This document shows, piece after piece, positions 52,690 through 60,700 of a stretch of 64,000 nt of DNA. The DNA is from Nocardia alni (GTDB lineage: Bacteria > Actinomycetota > Actinomycetes > Mycobacteriales > Mycobacteriaceae), in contig NZ_JAGPOX010000004.1 of assembly GCF_019038435.1 (NCBI RefSeq), forward strand, positions 1 through 64,000, read 5' to 3'. Position 1 is the first letter of the stretch; each line of letters begins with the position of its first letter. The position numbers and the translations under genes were made by a program. The notes below the pieces were generated by a model. That model ran no database searches. It was not told where the DNA came from and saw only the letters and a list, made by a program, of their open reading frames with translations.

Positions 52690-52710
52690 CGGGTTCGACT
52701 GCCGAACCCG
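52690..52710 (-). terminator. Hairpin after the relic gene stop
   Basis: CGGGTTCG at 52690-52697 and CGAACCCG at 52703-52710 form a perfect 8-bp stem with loop ACTGC, 2 bp downstream of the minus-strand relic's stop codon. Confidence 0.5.
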
Positions 52711-52712
52711 GG

Positions 52713-53110
52713 TCAGCGGTAGGCGACGATGATGGTGTAGCCCTTGGGGTCTCGCCATTGCTGACCTGGATGCGCTTCGAACCAGGTGTGGACGGTGTTG
52801 GACAGGTCCGTAATGATCTGAGGCCGTTCGGCTGTGTCGGCTGCGATTCCGCAGAAGCTGAACAATGCTTCGACGAACCAGCACCGGTGCTGGTTCGTCG
52901 AAGAGCAGAGCATTGTCACAGGTGACGGCCGTGTAGGTGGGGAACACGGTGCTCACCATGTCGGCGATCGTGCCGGAGTCGACGCCCGGGTTCATCATGT
53001 CGGTCGGCTCGGAGATCCCGTACCGGCGGGCGTGCTCGACCACGAGTTGGTGGGTGCGGTGGCAGGTATTGGCGTTGTCGACGCCGGTCAGGCGGCCTCG
53101 GCTCGTGCAC
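52713..53110 (-). pseudogene. Broken gene of unknown family interrupted at a palindrome
   Basis: Two minus-strand frames look like parts of one protein. The first reads TCHRTHQLVVEHARRYG and GTIADMVSTVFPTYTAVTCD up to the palindrome. After it, another frame continues as FCGIAADTAERPQIITDLSN and HTWFEAHPGQQWRDPKGYTI, ending at a stop followed by a hairpin. The change of frame coincides with the palindrome, suggesting the insertion or inverted duplication broke the gene. I do not recognise the family. Confidence 0.4.
52869..52902. repeat. 34-bp perfect palindrome
   Basis: A perfect inverted repeat with no spacer, centred at 52885/52886 (CACC|GGTG). The similarity continues outward: ACAATGCT at 52862-52869 pairs with AGCATTGT at 52909-52916 after a 7-base insertion. 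It reads FDEPAPVLVRR in both directions. Confidence 0.9.
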
Positions 53111-53115
53111 TGTGA

Positions 53116-53235
53116 CAGTGCCAATACCTCGCTTACCTGGTGTGCACTCGTGAGGAGAACATCACCTACTACGAGACCATCGGATTCGCTGTAACCGCCG
53201 CGTTCGGCCTGCCTGACACAAACTCGACGATGTGA
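53116..53235 (+). pseudogene. Relic of a GNAT acetyltransferase C-terminus
   Basis: After an in-frame stop at 53113-53115, the frame reads AYLVCTREENITYYETIGFA, then VTAAFGLPDTNSTM and stop. It closely follows the end of GNAT proteins (xNVPYYExxGFxVxxExxLPxGPxMWxM). No upstream part of such a gene remains, so this is a 3' fragment. Confidence 0.5.
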
Positions 53236-53360
53236 CCGATGTGGCACGCACCTGAATAAATGTCGATTTCGTACTTATGACATGCAATTCCCCGACGCAG
53301 CGGTCGTTCCGCACGCAGGCAGGAGTTCATCTTCGCGGAGGTCGTTGTGGCCGTCCAGCT

Positions 53361-54587
53361 TCATCGTTCTGGGTGCATGAGGGTCAAAGTCGCAAGGTGG
53401 TAGGCGGCTTGGACTGCCGGGAGGGTAGTCAGGTCGACTTGTTCGTCGGTGCCGTGTAGGCCGGTGTACGGCAGGCCGAATCCTGCTGTGGTGGCGATGC
53501 TGTGGAGGGCGAGGAGATTGCCAATGTTGGAGGGGCCGGCCACCTTCGGCCGCGGGGAGAATCCGACCGTCGCAGCCGCTTGGATCAGGGCTGCGGCGGG
53601 CTGATCCTCGGCGGAGAGCCGGTAGGGCGGCCATGATTGAACGCACTCGATCTCAGTGGGGCGGGGGCCGGGGTAGTCGGTGTCCAGTTGTGCGACGGCT
53701 GTACTGATCAGCTCGTGTGCGGCGGTGTCGTCGAGGGTATCGGTGAGCCTGACATCGATGGAGACGACAGCATGGTCGGGGACCACGGTGAACCCTGCGC
53801 CGCTGTGGATTTCGGTGACGGTGAGCTTGGCAGGCAGCGGAAATCCTCCGGCAGCCGGGCTCGGCAGGGGGAGATCCTCGAGCCGGGCTGCGAGCCGGGC
53901 TGCCCGGGTGGCGGCGTTCGCGGCGGCGGGCTTGGAGGAGCCGGAGTGCCCGGCGAGGCCGTACACGTGCAGCAGCGCGCGGTATACGCCCCGGCCGCCG
54001 ATGATGACCTCGTCGGCGCCGGGGTAGCCGATCATCGCTCCGCCGATGGTCGATGGGTCGATGGCGTGGAGTAATGCTTTTGCGCCGCTGAAGTTTCCGG
54101 TGTGCTCGTCGACGTCGAGCAGCACGACCAGCGTGCCGGCCAGGTCGCGGCTCTGGCGGCTGATCGCTACAGCGAGGTGGCAGAACATGGCCGCGGCAAT
54201 CTTGGAGTCCGCAGCCCCACGGCCTCGGAGCTGATTGTCGACGATATCCCCAGCGATGGGCGGGAACGACCAGGTCGCTTCGTCGTCGATCGGCGCGGTG
54301 TCCAGGCATGCGTCCAGGACCCAGGCTGGGCCGGGATGGGCTCCCGATATCTCGATGACGATCGCTGCGGGGGTCTTGTCGTCGGCGTACAACCGCCGGT
54401 GAGGTAGTCCGTGCTGGTTGAACCATGTCTCGATGACGGCGAGAACCGGTTCAGGGTCGTCGATTCCGCCGCAGGAGGGTATTCGGACCAGTTCCTGGGC
54501 CAGGGCGGTGACGGAGACAGCGTCGGCCTCGGCCTGGCGCAGTGCGTGGGTGATGGTGGTGCTCGCGGCGGGCGCGGATGAGGTCAC
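53361..54587 (-). CDS. M20-family peptidase-like protein with altered metal ligands
   Basis: A 408-residue protein with the ArgE/DapE two-domain layout, starting at GTG after AAGGAG. Several metal-site positions differ from the family. The usual GHxDT is ACLDT (Cys94 for His), the Glu pair is DEHTG (Glu161-His162), and the usual GEPT is GYPG. Asp127 in RGRGAADSK and the C-terminal His in GLHGTDEQ remain. It may have a changed metal preference or be a non-hydrolytic relative. It is transcribed away from the biosynthetic genes and could process their product. Confidence 0.75.
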   Translation of the reverse strand: MTSSAPAASTTITHALRQAEADAVSVTALAQELVRIPSCGGIDDPEPVLAVIETWFNQHGLPHRRLYADDKTPAAIVIEISGAHPGPAWVLDACLDTAPIDDEATWSFPPIAGDIVDNQLRGRGAADSKIAAAMFCHLAVAISRQSRDLAGTLVVLLDVDEHTGNFSGAKALLHAIDPSTIGGAMIGYPGADEVIIGGRGVYRALLHVYGLAGHSGSSKPAAANAATRAARLAARLEDLPLPSPAAGGFPLPAKLTVTEIHSGAGFTVVPDHAVVSIDVRLTDTLDDTAAHELISTAVAQLDTDYPGPRPTEIECVQSWPPYRLSAEDQPAAALIQAAATVGFSPRPKVAGPSNIGNLLALHSIATTAGFGLPYTGLHGTDEQVDLTTLPAVQAAYHLATLTLMHPER

Positions 54588-54651
54588 GATGGGCTCCTTG
54601 CGGTGTGGTGTCGTACCGCGATCTGTGACAAGCGTGCCAGCCGGTGGGGAT

Positions 54652-55434
54652 TCATGGGGTCAGGGTGGTCAGGGCCTGGTTCGTTTCGAGCCTACGACCA
54701 CACAGGTAAAGCTGGCGGCCGTGCTCGATATAGCGGGACGCTTCGCGGGTACCGAGCACGATGGCGGTGTCGAATCCCTCGGCGGAGGTCAGCGACGGAA
54801 TAGTGACCACGGCACCGCGTTCGGAGGCTAAGAGGTGTCGTTCGGGGTAGTCGGGGTTGTCGATCATGCTGATGTGCAGGGTCTTCACGCCGTGGGAGCG
54901 GTCGGCGGGGTCGCGTAGTTCCATCAGGCGCAGCAGGTGCTCGGTCAGGATGCGGTGACGGGGCGGGCCGAACAGGACCCGGTAGTGCACGAGGTGCTCG
55001 CGGCGGGCGAGCGCGTCTTCGATGGCGTGCAGGTAGTCCGGGTCGCGGGAGCGGGACCCGGTGCCGACCAGGTACTCCCGGGCCTCGGTAACCACCGTGA
55101 GCATGGCGGCTTGCAGGGCACTGTGGGTGTGGACCAGTTGCGGCGCAACCGCCGGATGGTCTCGGTGTTGGTCCTGGTGGGCGAACAGCGATTCGGCAGG
55201 GCGGCCGTAGTAGTCGCTGAGCATCCGCCGGTACTTCGCGCTGGTGTGGTGGATGCCGGTTTCCCATTTGGACAACATGCCGGGGTGCACGCCCGACGAG
55301 CCGGACTCGGAGCGTTCATCGAGTTCGGCACAAATGTGCTCCAGAGTCGCGTGGCGATCGAGCCGGGCCTGCCGCAACGGCGACACCGAAGGTTCAGCGG
55401 CGGGCGGAACGGCCGGTGGATGGTGTCTGGTCAC
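54652..55434 (-). CDS. XRE-family regulator with C-terminal effector-like domain
   Basis: A 260-residue protein starting at GTG after GGGAGGGG. The N-terminal HTH is LRQARLDRHATLEHICAELD with GVHPGMLSKWETGIHHTS. The C-terminal part has EAREYLVGTGSRSRDPDYLH, YRVLFGPPRHRILTEHLLRL and GVKTLHISMIDN, a layout seen in actinomycete regulators next to small natural-product clusters. It is the probable controller of the divergent biosynthetic operon. Confidence 0.78.
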   Translation of the reverse strand: MTRHHPPAVPPAAEPSVSPLRQARLDRHATLEHICAELDERSESGSSGVHPGMLSKWETGIHHTSAKYRRMLSDYYGRPAESLFAHQDQHRDHPAVAPQLVHTHSALQAAMLTVVTEAREYLVGTGSRSRDPDYLHAIEDALARREHLVHYRVLFGPPRHRILTEHLLRLMELRDPADRSHGVKTLHISMIDNPDYPERHLLASERGAVVTIPSLTSAEGFDTAIVLGTREASRYIEHGRQLYLCGRRLETNQALTTLTP

Positions 55435-55460
55435 CGCCGAGCCCCTCCCTGATGATGTGA

Positions 55461-56000
55461 TCAGGGTACGACGGCGATACGCGCCTGGATGGGCTGTTCA
55501 CGCACAATCGTCGCTGCCGTGAGTTCGTCGCAGATTTTCGCCAGGGCTGGGTGACGATCGATCACCGTGTATCCCTGCGGCGGGTGCCATTTGCCCAGTG
55601 CCGCGGTCAGTTGCTCGGCGGTGAATCCGGGGTACTCGCGCACATGCCGGATCGGCAGAGCGACCCCTCGCCCGGCCGGCTCGAGATAGGCCAGGACCGA
55701 TGCGCCATTGCCGGTGCGGGCGCGTTCGGCCAGATCAGCAATCTCTGTCGGGCCTCCCGTGATCGGGGGATCCAGGTCGATCACCGCGGCGAGGCGGCTT
55801 ACCGGCGCGTTGAGATACACGTACCAGGAGGATGGGCCATCGATGCCATACCGCTTGCGGTACTCGAATACCTTCTCCCCGGACCACATGAGGTCGTAGT
55901 ACTCCGCGTGCAGCGACATCAGCACTCTCGGCGGGCGAATCTCGATGTCGGCACCTTCGAACAGGTCCACTACCTCTCCCCTTCGCGGGCCGGTCGCCAC
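55461..56000 (-). CDS. ASCH/PUA-like domain protein
   Basis: A 179-residue protein. The core SLHAEYYDLMWSGEKVFEYR then KRYG is the ASCH signature (a PUA-like fold that binds RNA or modified nucleotides), followed by VYLNAPVSRLAAVIDLDPP. The C-terminal segment KWHPPQGYTVIDRHPALAKI resembles regulatory ASCH proteins. Start uncertain; the GTG at 56000 gives the longest form. Divergent from the biosynthetic genes by about 220 bp. Confidence 0.72.
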   Translation of the reverse strand: MATGPRRGEVVDLFEGADIEIRPPRVLMSLHAEYYDLMWSGEKVFEYRKRYGIDGPSSWYVYLNAPVSRLAAVIDLDPPITGGPTEIADLAERARTGNGASVLAYLEPAGRGVALPIRHVREYPGFTAEQLTAALGKWHPPQGYTVIDRHPALAKICDELTAATIVREQPIQARIAVVP

Positions 56001-56217
56001 CGCACCCTTGTCGATCGTGCGTGCGACGCAGTCTATCCACCCGCGCTCGGGCTACCGCGACGCCATGGGCCGGGTGGGGTTTTCGCGAGATTCGTGAGAA
56101 TTTGCGTTTCCTCCCGCAATATTGCGCCACGCTCGTGACCTGGCTTTCCCGTCAGCGGTGCCGGATTGTTGATGCAGCCCAACAGATTTCACATCAACCG
56201 GCACGGAGGTGGCAGCA

Positions 56218-58101
56218 GTGGGCCATACGATCGGATTTCCCCGTGAATCAGCGCCGAGCGAACGGCGCACACTGTTGACCCCACAGGTGGCCGCCGCGCT
56301 GACCGCGGCGGGATTCGAGGTGCTCGCCGAACCGGAAATCGGTGCGGGCGTGTTCGTATCCGACACCGAACTGTCCTCTGCGGGAGTGCATTTCACAGAT
56401 CCGGAAACGGTGTGGTCGGCGGGGCTGGTATTGCGGTACAAGTCACCGGACCCAGCGGATCTGCGCCGATTGCAGCCGGGCCAGGCGATCGGCGCGCTGT
56501 TCCACGCCGAAGGAGACCCACGGCTGCTTGCGGCGCTCACCGAGACGGGGGTGAGCGCGTACTCGTACGAATTTCTGTGCCAGAACGGCAGTTTCCCGCT
56601 CGCGGTCGCGGGCGGGCAGATCGCAGGTGTCCAAGCGGTCATGCACGGCGCGCTGGCACTGCAGTCGCATCTCGGCGGGCGAGGGGTACTGATCGGCGCT
56701 GTCGAGGGCGCACCGGCCGGCAGGGTGGTGGTGATCGGCAGCGGGAACGTCGGTGCCGCAGCTGCTGCCACCGCAGCCGCGCTCGGCGCCGAGGTGATCG
56801 TGCTCGCGCACACGCACGCCTCCGCCGCGGACTATCGGCACCAGGCTCCAGCCGGTGCGCGGGTGCTGGTCAACACCGACACCGCGCGCACCGCAGCACT
56901 GGAACAGGCGGATCTGGTGATCGGCGCGATTTTGATCTCCACCTACGACACGCCTCCGATGATCACCGCCTCCGATTTGACCCGGATGAAGCCCGGGGCG
57001 GTGATCGTCGATGCCACCTGCGGGTACGGGCCCGGCTATCTGCCCACCGCGGGCGCGATCCAGGCCCCCGGAGATCTCCCGTTCGTCGAGAACGGCATCG
57101 GGCATCTGCGTCTGGATGCGCTGCCCGCGCTCGTGCCGGTGACCACGACGGCCGCCTACACCGCCCGGATCAGCGACTACCTGGTGCGCCTGGCCCGCGT
57201 CGCGCTCGACGGCGCCGACGACTCGGTCATCGACACCGCCCGCATCGCCACCGGCGGCCGCCTAGTACATACGGTGTGCCAGCAGCACGCGGCCCACTAC
57301 ACCGAACATGCTGCGGGCCAACCGGAGTCATCGGCTGCGGTCGTGGCCTCCTATGATCAGCGCGCGGCGTTCAGCCGCGCCGAAACCGCATGCGCATCGC
57401 GCCCCGTCTCGCTGGCCGCGCTGTTGACTGAATGCAGGCATGTCGTGGAACTCCCTTGCGGCAGCGGATATTTCCTTTCCGACTATGCCGCGGCCGATGT
57501 CGCCGTGACGGTGGTCGACGCGAACGCGGCGATGCTCACCGAAGCGGTCGAGCACGCCCGTGGCGCAGGGATTCCCGATACCCGGTTGACCGTTCTGCAC
57601 GGGCTGCTCGAGCAGGTGCGCCTGCCCGGTGATGTGGACCTGCTGGTGGTCCCCAACGCCGCGCTGAACCAGCTGGCCTGCCAATACCCGCTCACTGAGC
57701 TGGCCACGATCCTGCACGGCCTCGCCAGGGACGACGTCGGGACCGAACTTGTGGCCCAGATCCTCACCACCACTGCGGGCGAGTGTGGCGCGTCGAGTGC
57801 GTTCGACCCTGGCCTGCCGGATGGGCAGTGGGTCACCGATCGGCGGTTCGAGCCTGAGCATGCCGGCGGCGCGCTGGAGCGGCGGCGCTGCCAATCCCGC
57901 CACGGCAACCGGGTCCGGGTGGACTTGGTCTACCTAGCCGACCACGGCCGCCAGGTCCACAGCGCCTCGGTCGCCCTCGAACTCTTCACCCCCTCAGGCG
58001 TTCTCGCCGCGTTCACCGCGGCCGGATTCGTGTCGGTGCGCCTGGAGTCCGGTGCGGGCGGGCTGGCCGAGCTGCGGGCGGTCACCGGGAGCCGCGCATG
58101 A
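56218..58101 (+). CDS. Fusion of alanine-dehydrogenase-like and methyltransferase domains
   Basis: About 627 residues from the GTG at 56218, eight bases after GGAGG. Residues 1-345 follow alanine dehydrogenase: Lys75 in LVLRYKSPD and His96 in GALFHAEGDP align with the M. tuberculosis Ald active site, and the NAD loop VVVIGSGNVGAAAA is at about 171-184. The catalytic Asp position near 270 (IAIDQGG in Ald) is replaced (VDATCGYGPG), so the reaction is probably not alanine oxidation. Residues 375-627 are a class I methyltransferase with VVELPCGSGYFL at 410-421. Such a fusion is unusual and suggests sequential steps on one amino-acid-derived substrate. Confidence 0.8.
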   Translation: MGHTIGFPRESAPSERRTLLTPQVAAALTAAGFEVLAEPEIGAGVFVSDTELSSAGVHFTDPETVWSAGLVLRYKSPDPADLRRLQPGQAIGALFHAEGDPRLLAALTETGVSAYSYEFLCQNGSFPLAVAGGQIAGVQAVMHGALALQSHLGGRGVLIGAVEGAPAGRVVVIGSGNVGAAAAATAAALGAEVIVLAHTHASAADYRHQAPAGARVLVNTDTARTAALEQADLVIGAILISTYDTPPMITASDLTRMKPGAVIVDATCGYGPGYLPTAGAIQAPGDLPFVENGIGHLRLDALPALVPVTTTAAYTARISDYLVRLARVALDGADDSVIDTARIATGGRLVHTVCQQHAAHYTEHAAGQPESSAAVVASYDQRAAFSRAETACASRPVSLAALLTECRHVVELPCGSGYFLSDYAAADVAVTVVDANAAMLTEAVEHARGAGIPDTRLTVLHGLLEQVRLPGDVDLLVVPNAALNQLACQYPLTELATILHGLARDDVGTELVAQILTTTAGECGASSAFDPGLPDGQWVTDRRFEPEHAGGALERRRCQSRHGNRVRVDLVYLADHGRQVHSASVALELFTPSGVLAAFTAAGFVSVRLESGAGGLAELRAVTGSRA

Positions 58102-58784
58102 CCGCGGCCAGAGCGGGTGCCGCCGAAGCGTATGCAGCGCGGCACTACCGGGACCGGTTCCGCTACGGGGAGGGCACCGAGCAGATCCTGGCGATGCTGG
58201 GATCGGTGCCGCCGGTGGACCGCTGGGCCGATCTCGGTAGCGGTGCGCAGACACTGCTGTGGGCATGGGCCGTGAACGCTCGCACCGTGATCGCGGTCGA
58301 CACCGACCCCCAGCAGCTGCACCTGCTGCACCAACGAGCCTCCGCCGCCAGCCTGGACCCCGTGCACGACACCGTCGCGCACCTGTGCGGACGCGACCCC
58401 GCCGAGTTCGCCGACCTGTGCGCAACCCTGACTGCGACCGCGTGGGCGGACTGCCTCACCACCCCGATCGAGCATCCTGGTCTCCCGGCGGCTTCGTTCG
58501 GGCTGGTGACCCAATTCGGACTCCTCGGATTGACCCGCGACGCAGCACATTTCACTACAGCCTTCACCGCGGTCCACCGATTGGCCGCCCCGAGCGGATG
58601 GGTGGCCGGAGCCAACTGGACCGCTCGCAACAGTGCCGGTCGGGTGCGGCTGAGTGCCGAACTGTACCGGGCCGCCGCCCGCGCCGCCGATGTCGAGCTG
58701 ACCTTGCTCGAGCGCATCGACAGCGCTGATCCCGATTTCCCCTCGCTCTGGATCTATCTAGGTAACCGAAGGAGCACGCCGTGA
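58098..58784 (+). CDS. Class I SAM-dependent methyltransferase
   Basis: A 228-residue protein whose ATG overlaps the fusion gene stop (ATGA). Motif I is RWADLGSGAQTLLWAW, then VIAVDTDPQQLHLL and a post-I region ending with FGLVTQFGLLGLTRDA; the C-terminus has GWVAGANWTARNSAG. The layout is similar to phenylethanolamine/nicotinamide N-methyltransferases. It may methylate the product of the upstream fusion enzyme or the amino acid activated by the next gene. Confidence 0.78.
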   Translation: MTAARAGAAEAYAARHYRDRFRYGEGTEQILAMLGSVPPVDRWADLGSGAQTLLWAWAVNARTVIAVDTDPQQLHLLHQRASAASLDPVHDTVAHLCGRDPAEFADLCATLTATAWADCLTTPIEHPGLPAASFGLVTQFGLLGLTRDAAHFTTAFTAVHRLAAPSGWVAGANWTARNSAGRVRLSAELYRAAARAADVELTLLERIDSADPDFPSLWIYLGNRRSTP

Positions 58785-59905
58785 CCTCCCCTACAGCACG
58801 CGAGTTGATTTTCGCGCCGGTCGGTATCGCGCATCTGACCGACTCGGCGACCGACCTTGTCCGCGCCGCCGCCCGTGATGCGGCCCGGGTGCGGGTCACC
58901 ACAGCCGCGCAGCTCAACGGGCACCCGCACGTGGGCACCGTGGTCACCGTCATGTGTGTGTTCGCCCTGGCCCGCCGCTTCGCCCACGATCTGTATCTGC
59001 CGGCCGAGGTGGTGTTCGACGCGCTGGACAATGCCCCCGGCCAGCATCTGGACATCGACGGCGACCACTACGTGCGCACCGTCGCGGACCTGATCGACCA
59101 CGGCGATCTCGATCGCGCCGACCGAGTCTCCGGATTCACCCGGCTGCTGGACTGGACCTCCCGGCGCTGCAGCATCGGCTACCAGATCCGCCCCTATCAC
59201 GAGTATCAGCAAGCACCGGCGGTCCGAGAATGCCTGTACCGCATCGCATCCCGGCTCGAGGAATTCCGGCCGATGGTCGCGCCCGCCGACGGTGTGGTGC
59301 GGATCCGGCCCCGCTGCCCGCAATGCTGGCTCGTGGAGAAATCCGCCCACCACCTGACGATCTCGACCAGTCACGGTGCGGTGCATCTAGATTCACGATG
59401 CCCGGAACACGGTGCTTACCGCGAGACGATCGACATCGCCGGGACCAGCGGCTGGTATGACGCCAACACTGCGGTCCGCTCGGTGCAGAAGGGGTATCTG
59501 CTCGCCGCCGAACGCGACCAGTACCAGGCGTGCCCGATCAGCATCGACGGCGCCGACTGGGGCGGCGCCTGGCACGCTCACGTCCTAGCGCCCGCACTGG
59601 CCACCCTCGACATTCGCCCAACTCGCTGGCCGATCAGCCTGTTCACGCCCCTGATCCTGGACCGCAGCGGCGGGAAACTCTCCAAGACCCTGTACGTGAC
59701 CTACGGTCGCGAGTACGCGGACCTGCCCGAGGCACTGATGAATTTGGATCTGCTGCTGGAGCAGTACGGCGAACCGGCGCTCGAGGCCCTGTGGAGCGAG
59801 GTCACCCGCTGGGCCGAGGATCCCCAGCGTCTGCACCGCGCCTACACCGCGGACTACCTCGCCGCTCTGCTGCCCGCAGCCGCCTCGAACCAGCGCATCG
59901 CCTGA
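58781..59905 (+). CDS. Stand-alone class-I lysyl-tRNA-synthetase-like protein
   Basis: A 374-residue class I aminoacyl-tRNA-synthetase fold; the GTG overlaps the previous stop (GTGA). The HIGH-like motif is NGHPHVGTVV (His48, His50), the KMSKS-like motif is GGKLSKTLY (299-303), and between them CPQC (179-182) and CPEH (207-210) look like a zinc knuckle as in class-I LysRS. It is much shorter than LysRS-I (about 520 residues) and lacks an anticodon-binding region after KLSKT. It probably activates an amino acid for a small-molecule pathway. Confidence 0.78.
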   Translation: MTSPTARELIFAPVGIAHLTDSATDLVRAAARDAARVRVTTAAQLNGHPHVGTVVTVMCVFALARRFAHDLYLPAEVVFDALDNAPGQHLDIDGDHYVRTVADLIDHGDLDRADRVSGFTRLLDWTSRRCSIGYQIRPYHEYQQAPAVRECLYRIASRLEEFRPMVAPADGVVRIRPRCPQCWLVEKSAHHLTISTSHGAVHLDSRCPEHGAYRETIDIAGTSGWYDANTAVRSVQKGYLLAAERDQYQACPISIDGADWGGAWHAHVLAPALATLDIRPTRWPISLFTPLILDRSGGKLSKTLYVTYGREYADLPEALMNLDLLLEQYGEPALEALWSEVTRWAEDPQRLHRAYTADYLAALLPAAASNQRIA

Positions 59906-59927
59906 CCAACTGAAGGGAGATATCCCG

Positions 59928-60314
59928 ATGCTGCACGCTCTCTACGACCTCACCGACTGCACGAGCGAACCCGCCGCCGACGCCCTGCTCGCCGCAATGC
60001 ACGCTACCGTGGAACAGCTCGGATGCACGGTGCACGCCAGCCTACCGGTCACCTTCATCCCGCACGGCACCACCGCAGCCTTCGTGCTGGGCGAATCCCA
60101 TCTGATCGTGTCGACCTGGCCCGAACTCCACGCCGCCCACGTCGACCTGTTCACCTGCCGGGCCGACGTCGAACCCGACCAAGCCGTGATCCCGATACTG
60201 GCCGCATTCGGCACGCCCACAGTCCGGCCGCATCGCCTCGAGCGCGCTCTGCCCGTCGGCCCGATATCCGGGCCGCACGAGCCGGCCCGCCCGTCGGCGG
60301 CGTCCCTGGGATGA
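59928..60314 (+). CDS. SpeH-type S-adenosylmethionine decarboxylase homologue
   Basis: A 128-residue protein with GGGAGA before the ATG. GCTVHASLPVTFIPHGTTAA, then VLGESHLIVSTWPELHAA, then VDLFTCRADVEPDQAVIPIL follow prokaryotic AdoMet decarboxylase. The pyruvoyl-forming Ser is Ser57 and the catalytic Cys is Cys77, with family spacing (Ser63/Cys83 in T. maritima). The processing His (His68) is Ser62 here, so self-cleavage may be impaired or use another residue. It would supply decarboxylated AdoMet for aminopropyl transfer, or act on a related substrate. It ends overlapping a broken kinase gene. Confidence 0.82.
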   Translation: MLHALYDLTDCTSEPAADALLAAMHATVEQLGCTVHASLPVTFIPHGTTAAFVLGESHLIVSTWPELHAAHVDLFTCRADVEPDQAVIPILAAFGTPTVRPHRLERALPVGPISGPHEPARPSAASLG

Positions 60315-60700
60315 GCATGCCCGTGGTGTGGGGCTTGGGCTGTGTGGTCCACGACGCGCACTTCACCGCGCGGCCCTCGCGTGATCTGGTGTATGCCGAA
60401 TCACGCGGGGGCGGGTCGGTGTGGAATACGCTGGCCACCATCAGCTCTCGATACCGTTACCCGACTGGGGGATCGGGGTGGCGGGCGATGATGCCCGCGC
60501 CGATCTCGCGATCGCGGACAACACCGCGCTGGGCATCGACATGACCCGCATCCACCGGATCACGGCATGGGCCCACGGTGACCACGCAGGTGACGACCAG
60601 GAGCGCCCATGCGTTTACGCTACCTCGGGACAGACAGCCAAAACGGCACCTGCCCAACGCTTTCGCCTCCGACAGATCCACGTACGTCATCCGGGGGTGG
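60311..60700 (+). pseudogene. pfkB-family sugar kinase, frameshifted
   Basis: Start ATG overlaps the decarboxylase stop (ATGA), and VVWGLGCVVHDAHF then GGGSVWNTLATIS match the N-terminus of pfkB kinases. The expected next part, GVAGDDARADLAIADNTALG then IDMTRIHR, is in another frame from about 60460. The segment SAHAFTLPRDRQPKRHLPNA returns to the first frame near 60590. The catalytic C-terminal half (GAGD motif) is missing. The gene is therefore a degraded remnant whose coupling shows it once belonged to the operon. Confidence 0.6.

Larger units (their letters stand above)
52387..53360. other. About 970 bp of degenerate sequence with gene relics
   Basis: No intact gene is visible. The region contains a broken minus-strand gene (52713-53110), a hairpin after its stop, a 34-bp perfect palindrome and a plus-strand acetyltransferase relic, listed separately. 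From 52387 to 52690 I see nothing I can name. Confidence 0.55.
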
